Source: Arthrobacter sp.
GTDB lineage: Bacteria > Actinomycetota > Actinomycetes > Actinomycetales > Micrococcaceae
Assembly: GCA_025464925.1 (NCBI GenBank)
Contig: JAODMS010000185.1
Coordinates: forward strand, 1 to 34,729
Direction of reading: 5' to 3'
Length of the DNA: 34,729 nt
Under the pieces are notes generated by a model that saw nothing but the letters and a program-made list of their open reading frames with translations, was not told where the DNA came from and did not search any database. Below are positions 8,001-17,313 of this stretch, one piece after another; the first letter of the stretch is position 1, and every line of letters starts with the position of its first letter. The translations under genes and the position numbers were made by a program.

Positions 8001-8671
8001 TGAACGACATTTTCAGCAACCCTGTCCTGGTCAAGGCCCTGCCGGAAGCCATCGTAGAGACTCTGCAGATGGTCGGAATCTCCGCCTTGTTCACTGTGCT
8101 CATCGGTCTGCCGCTTGGCGTCTTCCTGCATGTGTCCGCCCCCGGCGGGCTGCGCCCGATGCCGGTCGTCAACCGGATCCTGAGTGACGTGATCGTCAAT
8201 ATCACCAGGTCCATCCCCTTCGCCATCCTGATGGTGGCGCTTATCCCGCTGGCACGCGCGCTCACCGGCACCAGCCTCGGCCCCATCGCCGCCTCGGTGT
8301 CGCTCTCCATCGGCACCATCCCGTTCTTCGCCCGGCTCGTGGAGTCGAGCCTGCGTGATGTCCACCAGGGAAAGATTGACGCCGCCCAGGTGATGGGATC
8401 CACCAACATGCAGGTCATCAACAAAGTGATGCTGCGCGAATCCATGCCGGCCCTCGTCGCGGCGGCCACCACCACGGTGGTCACCCTCGTGGGCTACTCC
8501 GCCATGGCGGGCCTCGTGGGCGGAGGCGGGCTCGGCAAGCTGGCCTACAACTACGGCTTCCAGCGTTTCGACGTCACGGTCATGATCGTCACCATCGTGT
8601 TGATCGTCGTCCTGGTCCAAGTCATCCAGTTCGTGGGCGAGCGGATCTCCCGCAGCCTCGACCACCGCTGA
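8000..8671 (+). CDS. metI: Methionine ABC transporter permease MetI
   Basis: Seen: 223 residues, mostly hydrophobic, with about five membrane segments (residues ~20-45, ~55-85, ~90-110, ~145-170, ~185-210). The cytoplasmic coupling-loop (EAA) signature appears around DAAQVMGSTNMQVINKV, the site that docks on MetN. The segment GYSAMAGLVGGGGLGKLA is typical of MetI. The frame is open upstream inside metN, but the family N-terminus (MNDIF...) begins at 8000, one base into the metN stop codon, so translation is coupled. The purine-rich GAGGGAAGAAA just upstream serves as ribosome-binding site and overlaps the palindrome at 7970-7987. Role: membrane channel of the methionine importer. Confidence 0.95.
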   Translation: MNDIFSNPVLVKALPEAIVETLQMVGISALFTVLIGLPLGVFLHVSAPGGLRPMPVVNRILSDVIVNITRSIPFAILMVALIPLARALTGTSLGPIAASVSLSIGTIPFFARLVESSLRDVHQGKIDAAQVMGSTNMQVINKVMLRESMPALVAAATTTVVTLVGYSAMAGLVGGGGLGKLAYNYGFQRFDVTVMIVTIVLIVVLVQVIQFVGERISRSLDHR

Positions 8672-8836
8672 CAGCGGCCGCCACCGGCAACAAGGCCGCC
8701 GGCGCCAGCCACCGCTGCCGCGTCGTCGGCGCACTTCCAGGCCAACATCTTGCAGCGGGTAGCCGCCCTCTGCATCTGCGCCGAACACGACAGCACCGCC
8801 GTCGTGAGTCCAGCTCTTTCGAAAGGAACGCATCCG

Positions 8837-9679
8837 ATGCGTAAGTCATTCACCCTCCTGGCCACCGGCATCGTCACCGCCCTGGCGCTGACGGCTTGCG
8901 GTGGTTCGTCCACCCCCAGCGCCGAGGTCAAGACCTTGGACCCCGCCAACCCCGCAACCCTTTCCGTTGGCGCCAGCCCGGTGCCGCACGCGGCGATCCT
9001 GGAGTTCGTCAACCAGGAGCTCGCCCCCAAGGCAGGCCTGAAGCTGGACATCAAGGAAATCGAGGATTACCAGACGCCCAACACCGCGCTGAGCGACGGC
9101 TCGCTGGACGCCAATTACTACCAGCACCTGCCCTGGTTCCAGGACCAGGTAGAGACCAAGGGCTACAAGTTCGGCCACGGTGAAGGTGTGCACATCGAGC
9201 CGTACGCCGCGTTCTCCGAAAAGGTCACGGACATTCAGGACATTCAGGACGGCGCCAAGGTCGCCATCACGAATGACCCGTCCAACCAGGTCCGGGCCCT
9301 CAAGGTCCTCCAGGTCGCCGGTCTCGTCAAGGACATCCAGGACGACACCTCGGTCCTGTCGATCACCGAGGAGCAGAACCCGAAGAAGCTGAAGTTCTCC
9401 GAAAACCAGCCTGAACTGCTGATCAACGACCTCAAGGACCCCTCCGTGGACCTGGCCCTGATCAACGGCAACTTCATCCTCAAGGCCGGACTGAGCACCG
9501 ACAAGGCCCTGGCGGTAGAGTCCGTGGAGAACAACCCGTACGCCAACTTCGTGGCATGGCGCGAGGATTCCAAGGATGACGTCCGGATCCAGAAGCTCGA
9601 AGAACTCCTGCATTCCCCCGAGGTCAAGGCCTTCATCGAGAAGGAATGGCCCAACGGCGACGTGACCCCGGCGTTCTAA
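8837..9679 (+). CDS. metQ: Methionine-binding lipoprotein MetQ (NlpA family)
   Basis: Seen: 280 residues with a lipoprotein signal: MRK, a hydrophobic stretch and the lipobox LTAC with Cys21. The mature part follows the NlpA/MetQ family, with an early LSVGASPVPHAAILEF segment, the YQTPNTALSDGSLDANYYQH ligand region and PYANFVAWRED near the end. Role: membrane-anchored receptor that delivers methionine to MetNI. The frame is open back to 8750, but ATG 8837 is chosen because the signal peptide starts there and GAAAGGA (8821-8827) is well placed. The 165-bp gap from metI (8672-8836) shows nothing beyond a short CTTTCGAAAG palindrome next to the ribosome-binding site. A strong terminator follows the gene. 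Confidence 0.95.
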   Translation: MRKSFTLLATGIVTALALTACGGSSTPSAEVKTLDPANPATLSVGASPVPHAAILEFVNQELAPKAGLKLDIKEIEDYQTPNTALSDGSLDANYYQHLPWFQDQVETKGYKFGHGEGVHIEPYAAFSEKVTDIQDIQDGAKVAITNDPSNQVRALKVLQVAGLVKDIQDDTSVLSITEEQNPKKLKFSENQPELLINDLKDPSVDLALINGNFILKAGLSTDKALAVESVENNPYANFVAWREDSKDDVRIQKLEELLHSPEVKAFIEKEWPNGDVTPAF

Positions 9680-9714
9680 GCACCGGTTCCAGGCCGCACC
9701 GCGGCTTCAACTTC

Positions 9715-9756
9715 AAAGTACTTCGGCACCCGCCACGGCGGGTGCCGAAGTACTTT
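9715..9756. terminator. Bidirectional intrinsic terminator between metQ and hemL
   Basis: A perfect 20-bp stem, 9715-9734 pairing with 9737-9756, flanked by AAA on the left and TTT on the right, so it can end transcripts from both sides. It lies between the convergent ends of metQ (plus) and hemL (minus), 36 bp from each. Confidence 0.9.
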
Positions 9757-9792
9757 AACCCTGCTTGAGGAACTTACGGCGGCGGCGTGCCG

Positions 9793-11133
9793 CTACAGCT
9801 TCACCTGCACCGCTGCCGCGGCAGCCTTCGCCGCGGCCGGCAGGGCGTCGAAGATCCGGTTCATGGCGGCGTCGTCGTGCGCTGCGGACAGGAACCACGC
9901 CTCGAACACCGACGGCGGGAGATAGACGCCGGAGTCCAGCATGGAGTGGAAGAACGGCGCGTAGCGGAAGGCTTCCTGGCCCTGGGCGTCGGCGTAGTTG
10001 TGGACGCCGCGGGCGGCGGTGCCGAATGCCACCGAGAACAGGTTGCCGGCGCGCTGGATCGAGTGGTCCACGCCGGCCGCGTCCAGCGCCGAGGACAGGG
10101 CCGCGGACAGTTCCAGCGAGCGGGCGTCCACGATGGAGTACACCTCGGCCGTGGCGTGCGTCAGCGTCGCGACGCCGGCGGCCATGGCCACCGGGTTCCC
10201 GGAGAGGGTGCCGGCCTGGTAGACGGGGCCGAGCGGGGCGAGGTAGTCCATGACCTCGGCGCGGCCGCCGAGGGCTGCTGCCGGCATGCCGCCGCCGATG
10301 ACCTTGCCGAAGGTCAGCAGGTCCGGAGTCCAGGGCTCGACGGCGTCGGCCGCCCCGCCCGTCAGGCCCCAGTAGCCCGAGTAGCCGGTCCGGAAGCCGG
10401 TAAGGACCTCGTCGAGGATCAGCAGGGCGCCGTGTTCGCGGGTGATGCGCGAAAGCCCGGCGTTGAAGCCGACGCCCGGGGTGACCACGCCCATGTTCGC
10501 GGGAGCGGCTTCGGTGATGACCGCCGCGATGTTGGCGCCGTGTTTGGCGAAGGCTGCCTCCACGGCGTCGAGGTCGTTGTACGGCAGCACCAGGGTCTCG
10601 GCGGCGGTGGCAGCGGTGACGCCGGCGGAACCGGGAAGCGCGAGGGTCGCAAGGCCGGAACCTGCGGCGGCCAGGAGCCCGTCGAGGTGGCCGTGGTAGC
10701 AGCCGGCGAACTTGAGAACGAGGTTGCGGCCGGTGAAGCCGCGGGCCAGCCGGATGGCTGTCATGGTCGCCTCGGTGCCGGTGGATACCATCCGGACGCG
10801 TTCGACGGCGGGCACGCGTTCCTGAACGATCGCGGCCAGGTTGGCCTCGTCCGGAGTGGAAGCTCCGAAGGACAATCCGCGGTCGACGGCGGCGTGAACG
10901 GCGTCCAGGACCGCCGGGTGGGCATGGCCCAGCAGGGCCGGGCCCCAGGAACAGACCAGGTCCACGTACTCGGCGCCGTCGGCGTCGGTCAGGTACGGAC
11001 CCTTGGCGGACACCATGAAGCGCGGTGTCCCGCCGACGGAGCCGAAGGCGCGGACGGGCGAGTTGACACCGCCGGGCATCAGCTGCCGGGCGCGTTCAAA
11101 GAGTTCCTCGTTACGAGGGTTGCTGGAAGTCAT
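9793..11133 (-). CDS. hemL: Glutamate-1-semialdehyde 2,1-aminomutase HemL
   Basis: Seen: 446 residues of a class-III PLP aminotransferase fold. The PLP lysine is Lys277 in [13 protein letters not shown], the cofactor-binding Asp is in [11 protein letters not shown], and the N-terminal GGVNSPVR and [11 protein letters not shown] segments are characteristic of HemL. Reaction: converts glutamate-1-semialdehyde made by HemA into 5-aminolevulinate in the cytosol. It is the last gene of the minus-strand heme cluster, 13 bp after the LLM oxidoreductase gene, with AGGGA just before its ATG. The bidirectional terminator at 9715-9756 closes the unit. No oddities in the key residues. Confidence 0.96.
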   Translation of the reverse strand: MTSSNPRNEELFERARQLMPGGVNSPVRAFGSVGGTPRFMVSAKGPYLTDADGAEYVDLVCSWGPALLGHAHPAVLDAVHAAVDRGLSFGASTPDEANLAAIVQERVPAVERVRMVSTGTEATMTAIRLARGFTGRNLVLKFAGCYHGHLDGLLAAAGSGLATLALPGSAGVTAATAAETLVLPYNDLDAVEAAFAKHGANIAAVITEAAPANMGVVTPGVGFNAGLSRITREHGALLILDEVLTGFRTGYSGYWGLTGGAADAVEPWTPDLLTFGKVIGGGMPAAALGGRAEVMDYLAPLGPVYQAGTLSGNPVAMAAGVATLTHATAEVYSIVDARSLELSAALSSALDAAGVDHSIQRAGNLFSVAFGTAARGVHNYADAQGQEAFRYAPFFHSMLDSGVYLPPSVFEAWFLSAAHDDAAMNRIFDALPAAAKAAAAAVQVKL

Positions 11134-11146
11134 GATCCCTATTCTT

Positions 11147-12259
11147 TCAGTTCGCCGGGGGCGCCTCGGCCAGCAGCGCGGCCACGCGGGGCGCCACTTC
11201 GGTGCCGAACAACTCGATGGACCGCATCATGGCCGGATGCGGCAGTGTGCCGTTGCCGTACTTGAGGTCGAAGCGGTCCACGCCCAGGTTCTTCTTGAGC
11301 AGTGCGATCTTCGCGGCTACGGTTTCCGGCGAGCCGACATACAGGGCTCCCTCCGGGGTGCACATGGCATCGAACTCGTGCCGGCTGCCGGGTCCCCAGC
11401 CCCGCTCGGACCCGAGCCTGTTGCGCTGCGCGAGCCAGTGCGGGAAGAGCTCCTCCCGGGCTTCCGCGTCAGTGGCGGCTACGTGGCCGGGGGAATGCGT
11501 GGCCATCTGCTGCATCGGGTGTCCGTACTTGGCCATGGCGTCGCGGTAGAGGCCGGCCAGCGGTTCGAAGGCCCGCGGTTCGCCGCCGATGATGGCGAAG
11601 ATGATCGGGTAGCCGTATTCGGCGCAGCGCAGCACGGACTCCGGAGTGCCGCCGACGCCGATCCAGGCCGGCAGGAGGTGGTGTTCCAGCTGCGGATACA
11701 CGCTCAGGCCGTTGAGGGACGGTCGCGTGCGGCCTTCCCAGTGGATGGGTTTCTGCGCCCGGACCTTGTCGAAGAGCTCGAGTTTTTCCTCGAACAGGAC
11801 CTCGTAGTCCGCCAGGTCGAGGCCGAAGAGCGGAAAGGACTCAATGAAGGAGCCGCGGCCCAGCATGACCTCGGCCCGGCCGTTGGAAATCGCGTCCACC
11901 GTGGAGAAGCGCTGGAAGACGCGGATCGGATCATCGGAGCTGAGCACCGTCACGGCGGAACCGAGCCTGATGTTCTTGGTCCGTGCGGCCGCGGCGGCGA
12001 GGAACACCTCGGGCGCGGACACCGCGAAGTCGCGGCGGTGATGTTCCCCCACGCCGAAGGCATGCAGCCCGACCTCGTCCGCGAGCTCGGCCTGTTCGAG
12101 CAACTGGCGGAGCACCTGGGCCTGCGGGACGGGGTGCCCGTCGGGGAAGACCCCCACGTCGCCGAAGGTGTTCAGGCCCATGAGAATGCGGTTCGGACCG
12201 ACCGGGGCGGTTGGGCTAGCGCCCACGCGCGGTTCCGGAGGCGTGGAGGTGGCGGCCAT
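11147..12259 (-). CDS. LLM-class flavin-dependent oxidoreductase inside the heme operon
   Basis: Seen: 370 residues from ATG 12259, which shares one base with the hemB stop codon (TGATG), so the two are translationally coupled. The protein has the bacterial-luciferase-like TIM barrel signatures: [20 protein letters not shown] near residue 70, [20 protein letters not shown], a MLGRGSF flavin-phosphate loop and a [13 protein letters not shown] segment. Known: this superfamily uses FMNH2 (or F420) for monooxygenation or hydride transfer on very varied substrates. Substrate and cofactor are not predictable here. Its place between hemB and hemL suggests a link to tetrapyrrole metabolism, redox supply or heme turnover, but that is inference from position only. 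An in-frame start 13 codons upstream lies inside hemB and is less likely. Confidence 0.9.
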   Translation of the reverse strand: MAATSTPPEPRVGASPTAPVGPNRILMGLNTFGDVGVFPDGHPVPQAQVLRQLLEQAELADEVGLHAFGVGEHHRRDFAVSAPEVFLAAAAARTKNIRLGSAVTVLSSDDPIRVFQRFSTVDAISNGRAEVMLGRGSFIESFPLFGLDLADYEVLFEEKLELFDKVRAQKPIHWEGRTRPSLNGLSVYPQLEHHLLPAWIGVGGTPESVLRCAEYGYPIIFAIIGGEPRAFEPLAGLYRDAMAKYGHPMQQMATHSPGHVAATDAEAREELFPHWLAQRNRLGSERGWGPGSRHEFDAMCTPEGALYVGSPETVAAKIALLKKNLGVDRFDLKYGNGTLPHPAMMRSIELFGTEVAPRVAALLAEAPPAN

Positions 12260-13239
12260 CAGGACTCCTTGAGCCAGCCGGCGAGCTCGCTCGCCCAATA
12301 GGTAAGGACCATGTTGGCCCCGGCGCGCTTGATGCCCAGGACGGATTCGGTGATGGCGGCCCGGCGGTCGATCCAGCCGTTGGCGGCCGCGGCCTCGATC
12401 ATCGAGTACTCCCCGGAGATCTGGTAGGCCGCTACCGGCACCGGGCTCATGGCGGCGACGTCCGCCAGGATGTCGAGGTAGCTCATGGCGGGCTTCACCA
12501 TGACCATGTCGGCGCCTTCGGCCAGGTCCAGCTCCACCTCGAGGAGCGCCTCTCGGCGGTTGGCGGAGTCCATCTGGTAGGTGCGGCGATCACCGGTCAG
12601 CTGGGAGTCGACAGCCTCCCGGAAGGGGCCGTAGAACGCGGAGGCGTATTTCGCGGCATAGGCGACCACGGCGGTGTTCGCGTGCCCGGCATCTTCGAGC
12701 GCCTGCCGGATCACGGCGACCTGGCCGTCCATCATTCCGGACGGGCCGAGCACATGCGCACCCGCCTCCGCCTGGGCCACAGCCATCTGGCCGTAGATCT
12801 CCAGGGTCGCATCGTTGTCCACGTAGCCGTTGGCGTCGAGAACGCCGCAGTGCCCGTGGTCGGTGAATTCGTCGAGGCAGACATCGCTCATGATCACGAG
12901 CCCGTCGCCGACCTCGGCCCGGACGTCCCGGATCGCCTGGTTCAGCACACCGTCCGGGTCCAGCGAGGCGGTGCCGCGCGCATCGCGCACGGCGGGGACG
13001 CCGAACAGCATGATGCCGCCAACGCCCAGCCGCACGGCGTCGGCGGCGGCGCGCTTGAGCGAATCCGGAGTGTGCTGCAGCACTCCGGGCATCGAGGAAA
13101 TGGGGTTCGGTTCGGACAGCCCTTCACGGATGAAGGCGGGCAGGATGAGCTCCGCCGCCGAGAGGCGGTGTTCGGCCGTCAGCCGGCGCATGGCCGGGGT
13201 GGTGCGGAGCCGGCGGGGCCGGTGGATCGGATAGCTCAT
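12259..13239 (-). CDS. hemB: Delta-aminolevulinic acid dehydratase (porphobilinogen synthase) HemB
   Basis: Seen: 326 residues. The two active-site lysines are Lys197 ([14 protein letters not shown]) and Lys249 ([11 protein letters not shown], Schiff base). The metal-binding segment is [14 protein letters not shown] with Cys121, Asp123 and Cys131: two of the three zinc cysteines are kept, and the middle one is Asp. Reaction: condenses two 5-aminolevulinates to porphobilinogen. Its ATG overlaps the hemD stop (ATGA), and its own TGA overlaps the LLM gene start. Length and motifs are typical; only the mixed metal site is worth noting. Confidence 0.96.
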   Translation of the reverse strand: MSYPIHRPRRLRTTPAMRRLTAEHRLSAAELILPAFIREGLSEPNPISSMPGVLQHTPDSLKRAAADAVRLGVGGIMLFGVPAVRDARGTASLDPDGVLNQAIRDVRAEVGDGLVIMSDVCLDEFTDHGHCGVLDANGYVDNDATLEIYGQMAVAQAEAGAHVLGPSGMMDGQVAVIRQALEDAGHANTAVVAYAAKYASAFYGPFREAVDSQLTGDRRTYQMDSANRREALLEVELDLAEGADMVMVKPAMSYLDILADVAAMSPVPVAAYQISGEYSMIEAAAANGWIDRRAAITESVLGIKRAGANMVLTYWASELAGWLKES

Positions 13240-14180
13240 GGTCTGTCCTTCGAAGAGTGTTCGGGGGCTGGCGGGTGGGATGACGTGGAACGGCCCGGAG
13301 CCAGGGACTGCAGGACAGCGGCCACGAGGCCCGACGCGGTTGGCTGCTCTGCGACGGCAGCGACGGCGAGGCCTATCGTTTCTGCTTCTGCCGCCGTCGA
13401 GCGCCCGATGGCCACGAAACGGCAGCTGCCCAACGGTGCAAGGTCCGCGTGGATGCGGCGTGCGGCGCTGGGCGAAGCGGCAACGACGGCGTGCAGCCTG
13501 CCGGCACCTATCTCTGTCCTCGCTTCGGTCGCCGTGAGCACTGCGGCTGCCGGCCCGTGCCCGGCGTCCTGCTGGAGGGGCGGCTGGCAGGCCGGCAGGC
13601 GGCGGCCGGGATCCGCCGGGTAGTCCACGGTGTGGTAGGCGGTGACGGCCTGGACGGAGGCTCCGCGGGCCTCAAGTCCTTCCAGGAGCCGGGGGTCGGC
13701 GATGTCGGCCTGTGGCAGAAGCACGCGGCCCTGGTTCTCGGGCCAGATGTTGAGCAGGCCTGCTCCGGACTGGCGGGCCGTGGGTGCCAGGTCGACGCCG
13801 ACGCCGCGGGACTCGAGGACACGGCGCGTTGCGGGGCCGATCGAGGCCACCTGGACGCTGCCGGGCAGCCACGCGCTAAGGGCCACGCCGCGCTCCGCGG
13901 CCTTGGCCTCCAGTGCCTGGACTGTCGTCACGCTGCTGATCACTAGCCAGGAGTAGGCTCCGGCCCCCAGGGCATCAAGGGCGACGTCCAGGGAATGCTG
14001 GTCGCGGGCCATCTCAAAGTCGATGAGGGGCAGCAGCAACGGCTCGGCGCCGACGCCGCGGAGGGCCGACACCAGCTCCCCCGAGCGTTCCGGGCCGCGG
14101 GCCACCAGGACCCGGGCACCGTCCGGCGCCCTCAAGGCTTGGTGCCCGTCCGGCTGTCTGCGGGCGCTGTACTCTCCCAT
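13236..14180 (-). CDS. hemD: Uroporphyrinogen-III synthase HemD
   Basis: Seen: about 314 residues. Weakly conserved as usual for HemD, but recognisable from the two-lobed pattern: [33 protein letters not shown] at the start, a [15 protein letters not shown] segment, and the C-terminal [12 protein letters not shown] and [14 protein letters not shown] motifs. Reaction: closes and inverts ring D of hydroxymethylbilane to give uroporphyrinogen III. The frame is open upstream into hemC; ATG 14180, 19 bp after the hemC stop, leaves a family-like N-terminus. No strong ribosome-binding site is seen there, so a nearby start cannot be excluded. The TGA overlaps the hemB start by 4 bases. Position between hemC and hemB supports the call. 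Confidence 0.9.
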   Translation of the reverse strand: MGEYSARRQPDGHQALRAPDGARVLVARGPERSGELVSALRGVGAEPLLLPLIDFEMARDQHSLDVALDALGAGAYSWLVISSVTTVQALEAKAAERGVALSAWLPGSVQVASIGPATRRVLESRGVGVDLAPTARQSGAGLLNIWPENQGRVLLPQADIADPRLLEGLEARGASVQAVTAYHTVDYPADPGRRLPACQPPLQQDAGHGPAAAVLTATEARTEIGAGRLHAVVAASPSAARRIHADLAPLGSCRFVAIGRSTAAEAETIGLAVAAVAEQPTASGLVAAVLQSLAPGRSTSSHPPAPEHSSKDRP

Positions 14181-14199
14181 GAATGAACCAATCCGCGGT

Positions 14200-15198
14200 T
14201 CAGGAAGCGGCCAGGTCCGCAATGTCTGCGGCGCCACGCCCGAGCAGGATCTCCGCGAGCTCGATGCCCAGCAGTGTCGCCCCGACCTCGGTGAGTCCGT
14301 CGCTGGCCCTCTTGTCGCGGAGGGTCGTTGTGCCGTCGACGGCGCAGACGACCGCCTCGAGGTACAGCATGCTTCCCTTGCGGTACGCATAGGCGCCCAC
14401 CGGCGCCGCGCAGCCTGCTTCGAGCCGGGCCAGGAGAGCCCGTTCGGCCGTGACGGCGAGCCGGGTGTCGGGATCCTCGAGGGCCGCGAGGGCCTGGGCC
14501 AGCACTCCCTGCGAGCCGTCGGTGGATCCGGCCTTGCGCGGCGCGTCGGCGCTCCGGCATTCGATGGCGAGGGACCCCTGGCCGGCGGCGGGCAGCATGA
14601 CGTCGGTCTCGAGGTACTCGCTGATCGCGTCCAGCCGGCCGATCCGCTGCAGGCCGGCGGCGGCGAGGACTACGGCATCGAGGTCGCAGGACTTGCCCTC
14701 GACCACGGCGTCGCTCGTGTTGCCCGGCAGGCCCGGAACGCGGCCCAGCCGGGTGTCCACGTTGCCGCGGATGTCCCGGATGTCGAGGTCCGGCCGCACG
14801 GCGCGCAGCTGCGCGGCCCGACGCGGCGAACCGGTGCCGACCGTGGCGCCGCGGGGAAGGTCCGCGAGCTTCAGCCCGTCCCGGGCGCAGAGGACGTCCC
14901 GGACGTCGACCCGCCGGGGTGTGGCCGCGAGCGTGAGGCCGGGCGCCGCGCCGGTGGGGAGGTCCTTGAGGGAATGGACCGCGACGTCGCATTCGTCCCG
15001 CAGCAGGGCGTCCCGCAGCGCGGCCACGAAGACGCCGGTGCCGCCCATCTGGGACAGCGAGCCCTTGAGGACATCGCCTTCGGTGCGGATGTGGACCAGC
15101 TCCACCGGGAATCCCCCGACGGCGGCGAGCTGGTCCGCAGTCTGCTGGCTCTGGGTGAGCGCCAGTTTGCTGGCCCGGGTTCCAAGTCGGACGGTCAT
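14200..15198 (-). CDS. hemC: Hydroxymethylbilane synthase (porphobilinogen deaminase) HemC
   Basis: Seen: 332 residues. The N-terminus VRLGTRASKLALTQSQQTAD is diagnostic, and HSLKDLPTG and GSPRRAAQLRAVRPDL are conserved. The cysteine that carries the dipyrromethane cofactor is in LEAGCAAPVGAYA. Reaction: polymerises four porphobilinogens into linear hydroxymethylbilane for HemD. The GTG/ATG junction with hemH is a 4-base ATGA overlap (15195-15198). Typical length. Confidence 0.96.
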   Translation of the reverse strand: MTVRLGTRASKLALTQSQQTADQLAAVGGFPVELVHIRTEGDVLKGSLSQMGGTGVFVAALRDALLRDECDVAVHSLKDLPTGAAPGLTLAATPRRVDVRDVLCARDGLKLADLPRGATVGTGSPRRAAQLRAVRPDLDIRDIRGNVDTRLGRVPGLPGNTSDAVVEGKSCDLDAVVLAAAGLQRIGRLDAISEYLETDVMLPAAGQGSLAIECRSADAPRKAGSTDGSQGVLAQALAALEDPDTRLAVTAERALLARLEAGCAAPVGAYAYRKGSMLYLEAVVCAVDGTTTLRDKRASDGLTEVGATLLGIELAEILLGRGAADIADLAAS

Positions 15199-16487
15199 GG
15201 CGCCACCTGGCCAGCCGCCGCGGAGGACGAGCCGGGCTGCACCGCGGACGGTGCCGCGTCCGGATAGGGATCGTGGCCGGTGCCGACGGTGGTGTCCGCT
15301 CCAGCAATGGTGGGCTTCTCACCGCGGAAGTTCGCGCAGCAGCCCGGGCGGCAGACGTCATACCAGGGCCCGAGCTTTGTCAGGTGCGGCCGGTCCGCGA
15401 TGTTGTTCGCCGCCGTCCGTTCACTGATCAGGTCCACGATGCCGCCGACAAACTTCCGGTTCGTACCGGGCGTGGGAACGCGCGTGGCGGCCAGTCCCAG
15501 CCGGGCGCAGGTTTCCAGGGCCTCGGTGTCCAGGTCCCAGACAACCTCCATGTGGTCGCTGACGAAGCCCAGCGGCACGATCACGACGCCCTTGACGCCC
15601 TGGCCGGCGAGCTCCTCGAGAGCGTCGTTGATGTCGGGTTCGAGCCACGGCACGTGCGGGGCACCGGAGCGCGACTGGTAGACGAGGGACCACGGCGCGG
15701 TGAGCCCGGTCTCGGCTTCGACCCGCCGGATGACCTCGGTGCCGGCGGCCAGATGCTGCGCGACGTAGGCGGAGTCTTCCTCGAAGTGGCGGGGCTCGTC
15801 CTCGGAGCGTCCGGCGGCTTCGGCATCGCGGGTCGGAATGGAGTGGGTGGCGAAGAGGATGTGCACCGGCGCGTCCGGCGTGCCGGCCGCGGCCAGCTGG
15901 GCCCGGACCTCGGCGAGCCCGGCGCCCGTGCCTTCGATGAACGGCTCCACAAAGCCGGGGTGGTCGAAGTACTGGCGCACCTTGTCGACTTCGAGTCTTC
16001 CATCCAGCCCGGTTTCCGTCAGCGCGATCCCGATGTCCTCGCGGTACTGGCGGCAGCTGGAGTAACTGGAGTAGGCGCTCGTGGTGACCATCAGGACCTT
16101 ACGGTGACCGGCGTCGTACATGGACTGGAGGGTCTGCGGGATGTACGGGTCCCAGTTGCGGTTGCCCCAGAACACCGGCAGCCCGATCCCGCGGGTGGCC
16201 AGTTCTGCCTCGATGCCGGCCTTGAGCTGACGGTTCTGCTGGTTGATCGGGCTGATGCCGCCGTTGGCGCGGTAGTGGTGCGAGACCTCTTCGAGCCGCT
16301 CGTCGGGGATTCCGCGGCCGCGCGTGACATTGCGGAGGAACGGCAGAACGTCCTCCTGGCCTTCGGGTCCGCCGAAGGAGGCGAGGAGCACGGCGTCGTA
16401 CTCCTTGGGGGCCATGCGCCCCGCTTCGGTGGTTGCGTTGACGGCGGTCAGGGCCGCGGGGTACTCCCGGGGATCCAGCGGGCTCAT
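15195..16487 (-). CDS. hemH: Ferrochelatase, coproporphyrin type (CpfC/HemH)
   Basis: Seen: 430 residues. The core begins at about residue 30 with YDAVLLASFGGPEGQEDV, followed by SAYSSYSSCRQYREDI, LFATHSIP (metal-site His) and GFVSDHMEVVWDLD (catalytic Glu). The C-terminal segment VCRPGCCANFRGEKP supplies cysteines expected for the [2Fe-2S] cluster known in actinobacterial ferrochelatases. Reaction in this pathway: inserts ferrous iron into coproporphyrin III to make coproheme, inferred because chdC and cgoX are in the same cluster. ATGA overlaps join it to chdC upstream and hemC downstream. About 30 residues precede the core, and an internal Met is an alternative start. Confidence 0.95.
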   Translation of the reverse strand: MSPLDPREYPAALTAVNATTEAGRMAPKEYDAVLLASFGGPEGQEDVLPFLRNVTRGRGIPDERLEEVSHHYRANGGISPINQQNRQLKAGIEAELATRGIGLPVFWGNRNWDPYIPQTLQSMYDAGHRKVLMVTTSAYSSYSSCRQYREDIGIALTETGLDGRLEVDKVRQYFDHPGFVEPFIEGTGAGLAEVRAQLAAAGTPDAPVHILFATHSIPTRDAEAAGRSEDEPRHFEEDSAYVAQHLAAGTEVIRRVEAETGLTAPWSLVYQSRSGAPHVPWLEPDINDALEELAGQGVKGVVIVPLGFVSDHMEVVWDLDTEALETCARLGLAATRVPTPGTNRKFVGGIVDLISERTAANNIADRPHLTKLGPWYDVCRPGCCANFRGEKPTIAGADTTVGTGHDPYPDAAPSAVQPGSSSAAAGQVAP

Positions 16488-17185
16488 GAAAGGACCTCCG
16501 CAATCTCAGCGGCGGTGACCCGGCGGCCGGTGTAGAACGGGATTTCTTCTCGGACGTGATGGCGGGCTTCGGTGGCCCGCAGGTGGCGCATCAGGTCCAC
16601 GAGATCCACGAGGTTCGGCGCTTCCAGGCCGAGGATCCACTCCCAGTCGCCCAGGGCGAAGGAGGAGACCGTGTTGGAGATGACCTGGGGGAAGTCCCGG
16701 CCCAGCATGCCGTGGTCGCGCAGCATCTCGCCGCGTTCGGCGTCGGGCAGCAGGTACCACTCGTAGGAGCGCACGAACGGGTAGACGCAGAGCCACTCTG
16801 CCGGTGCCACGCCGCGGGAGAAGGCGGGGGTATGGTTCTTGGCGAACTCGGCCTCCCGGTGCACGCCCATGGCGGACCAGGCGATGTCGGTGCCGGCGAA
16901 CAGCTTGCTGCGCCGGATGTCCCGGACCGCCCGCTGGAGGGCTTCCGGCTCAGACCCGTGCAGCCACACCATGACGTCGGCCTCCGCACGCATCGCGGAA
17001 ACGTCGTAGCTGCCGCGGTGGACCACGCCGGCTTCGGACAAGCGTCCGAGGAGGGCCTCGAAATCCTCGGCGGCATCGCCGTGGCGGGGGGCGTCGGCGG
17101 AGCGCTTGAACACCGTCCAGAGAGTAAAGAACTGCTCGGCTGATTCTTCGCTTTTAGTGACAGATTCGGCAGAAGTGTGGCTCAT
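16484..17185 (-). CDS. chdC: Coproheme decarboxylase ChdC (HemQ), chlorite dismutase family
   Basis: Seen: 233 residues of the HemQ fold. In this numbering His118 (KNHTP), Tyr135 (CVYPF) and His158 (RDHGM) fall at the same positions as the distal base, catalytic tyrosine and heme ligand that I recall for Corynebacterium diphtheriae ChdC. Reaction: peroxide-dependent oxidative decarboxylation of coproheme to heme b, the last step of the pathway. Its TGA overlaps the hemH start (ATGA). Upstream there is a 128-bp gap with a hairpin (17228-17253), and CAGACT ends 7 nt before the ATG, so a second promoter within the heme cluster is possible. No Shine-Dalgarno is seen. Confidence 0.95.
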   Translation of the reverse strand: MSHTSAESVTKSEESAEQFFTLWTVFKRSADAPRHGDAAEDFEALLGRLSEAGVVHRGSYDVSAMRAEADVMVWLHGSEPEALQRAVRDIRRSKLFAGTDIAWSAMGVHREAEFAKNHTPAFSRGVAPAEWLCVYPFVRSYEWYLLPDAERGEMLRDHGMLGRDFPQVISNTVSSFALGDWEWILGLEAPNLVDLVDLMRHLRATEARHHVREEIPFYTGRRVTAAEIAEVLS

Positions 17186-17227
17186 GGATACCAGTCTGCC
17201 CCCTCGCTGCAGCTAAATCGAAATAGA

Positions 17228-17253
17228 GCACTTTCTACAACGCGTAGAAGTGC
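17228..17253. repeat. Hairpin/inverted repeat between cgoX and chdC
   Basis: Left arm 17228-17238 and right arm 17244-17253 pair with a single bulged T around a 5-nt loop (GCACTT-T-CTAC ... GTAGAAGTGC). On the minus strand the stem is followed by a T-rich stretch (CTCTATTTCGATTT), so it could be a partial terminator after cgoX. It could equally be an operator in front of a chdC promoter, since CAGACT (17193-17198) lies just downstream. The surrounding 60 bp are much more AT-rich than the genes. Confidence 0.5.
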
Positions 17254-17313
17254 TTCATTTCACAGCGCCGAGTGCTTTGGCGGGCAACCGGGCCATGCCT
17301 GCGAGGCCGGCGT

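Noticed and set aside
9787..11265. A 492-codon plus-strand frame opposite hemL
   Set aside because: Low-complexity translation with no motif; hemL on the other strand has complete catalytic residues.
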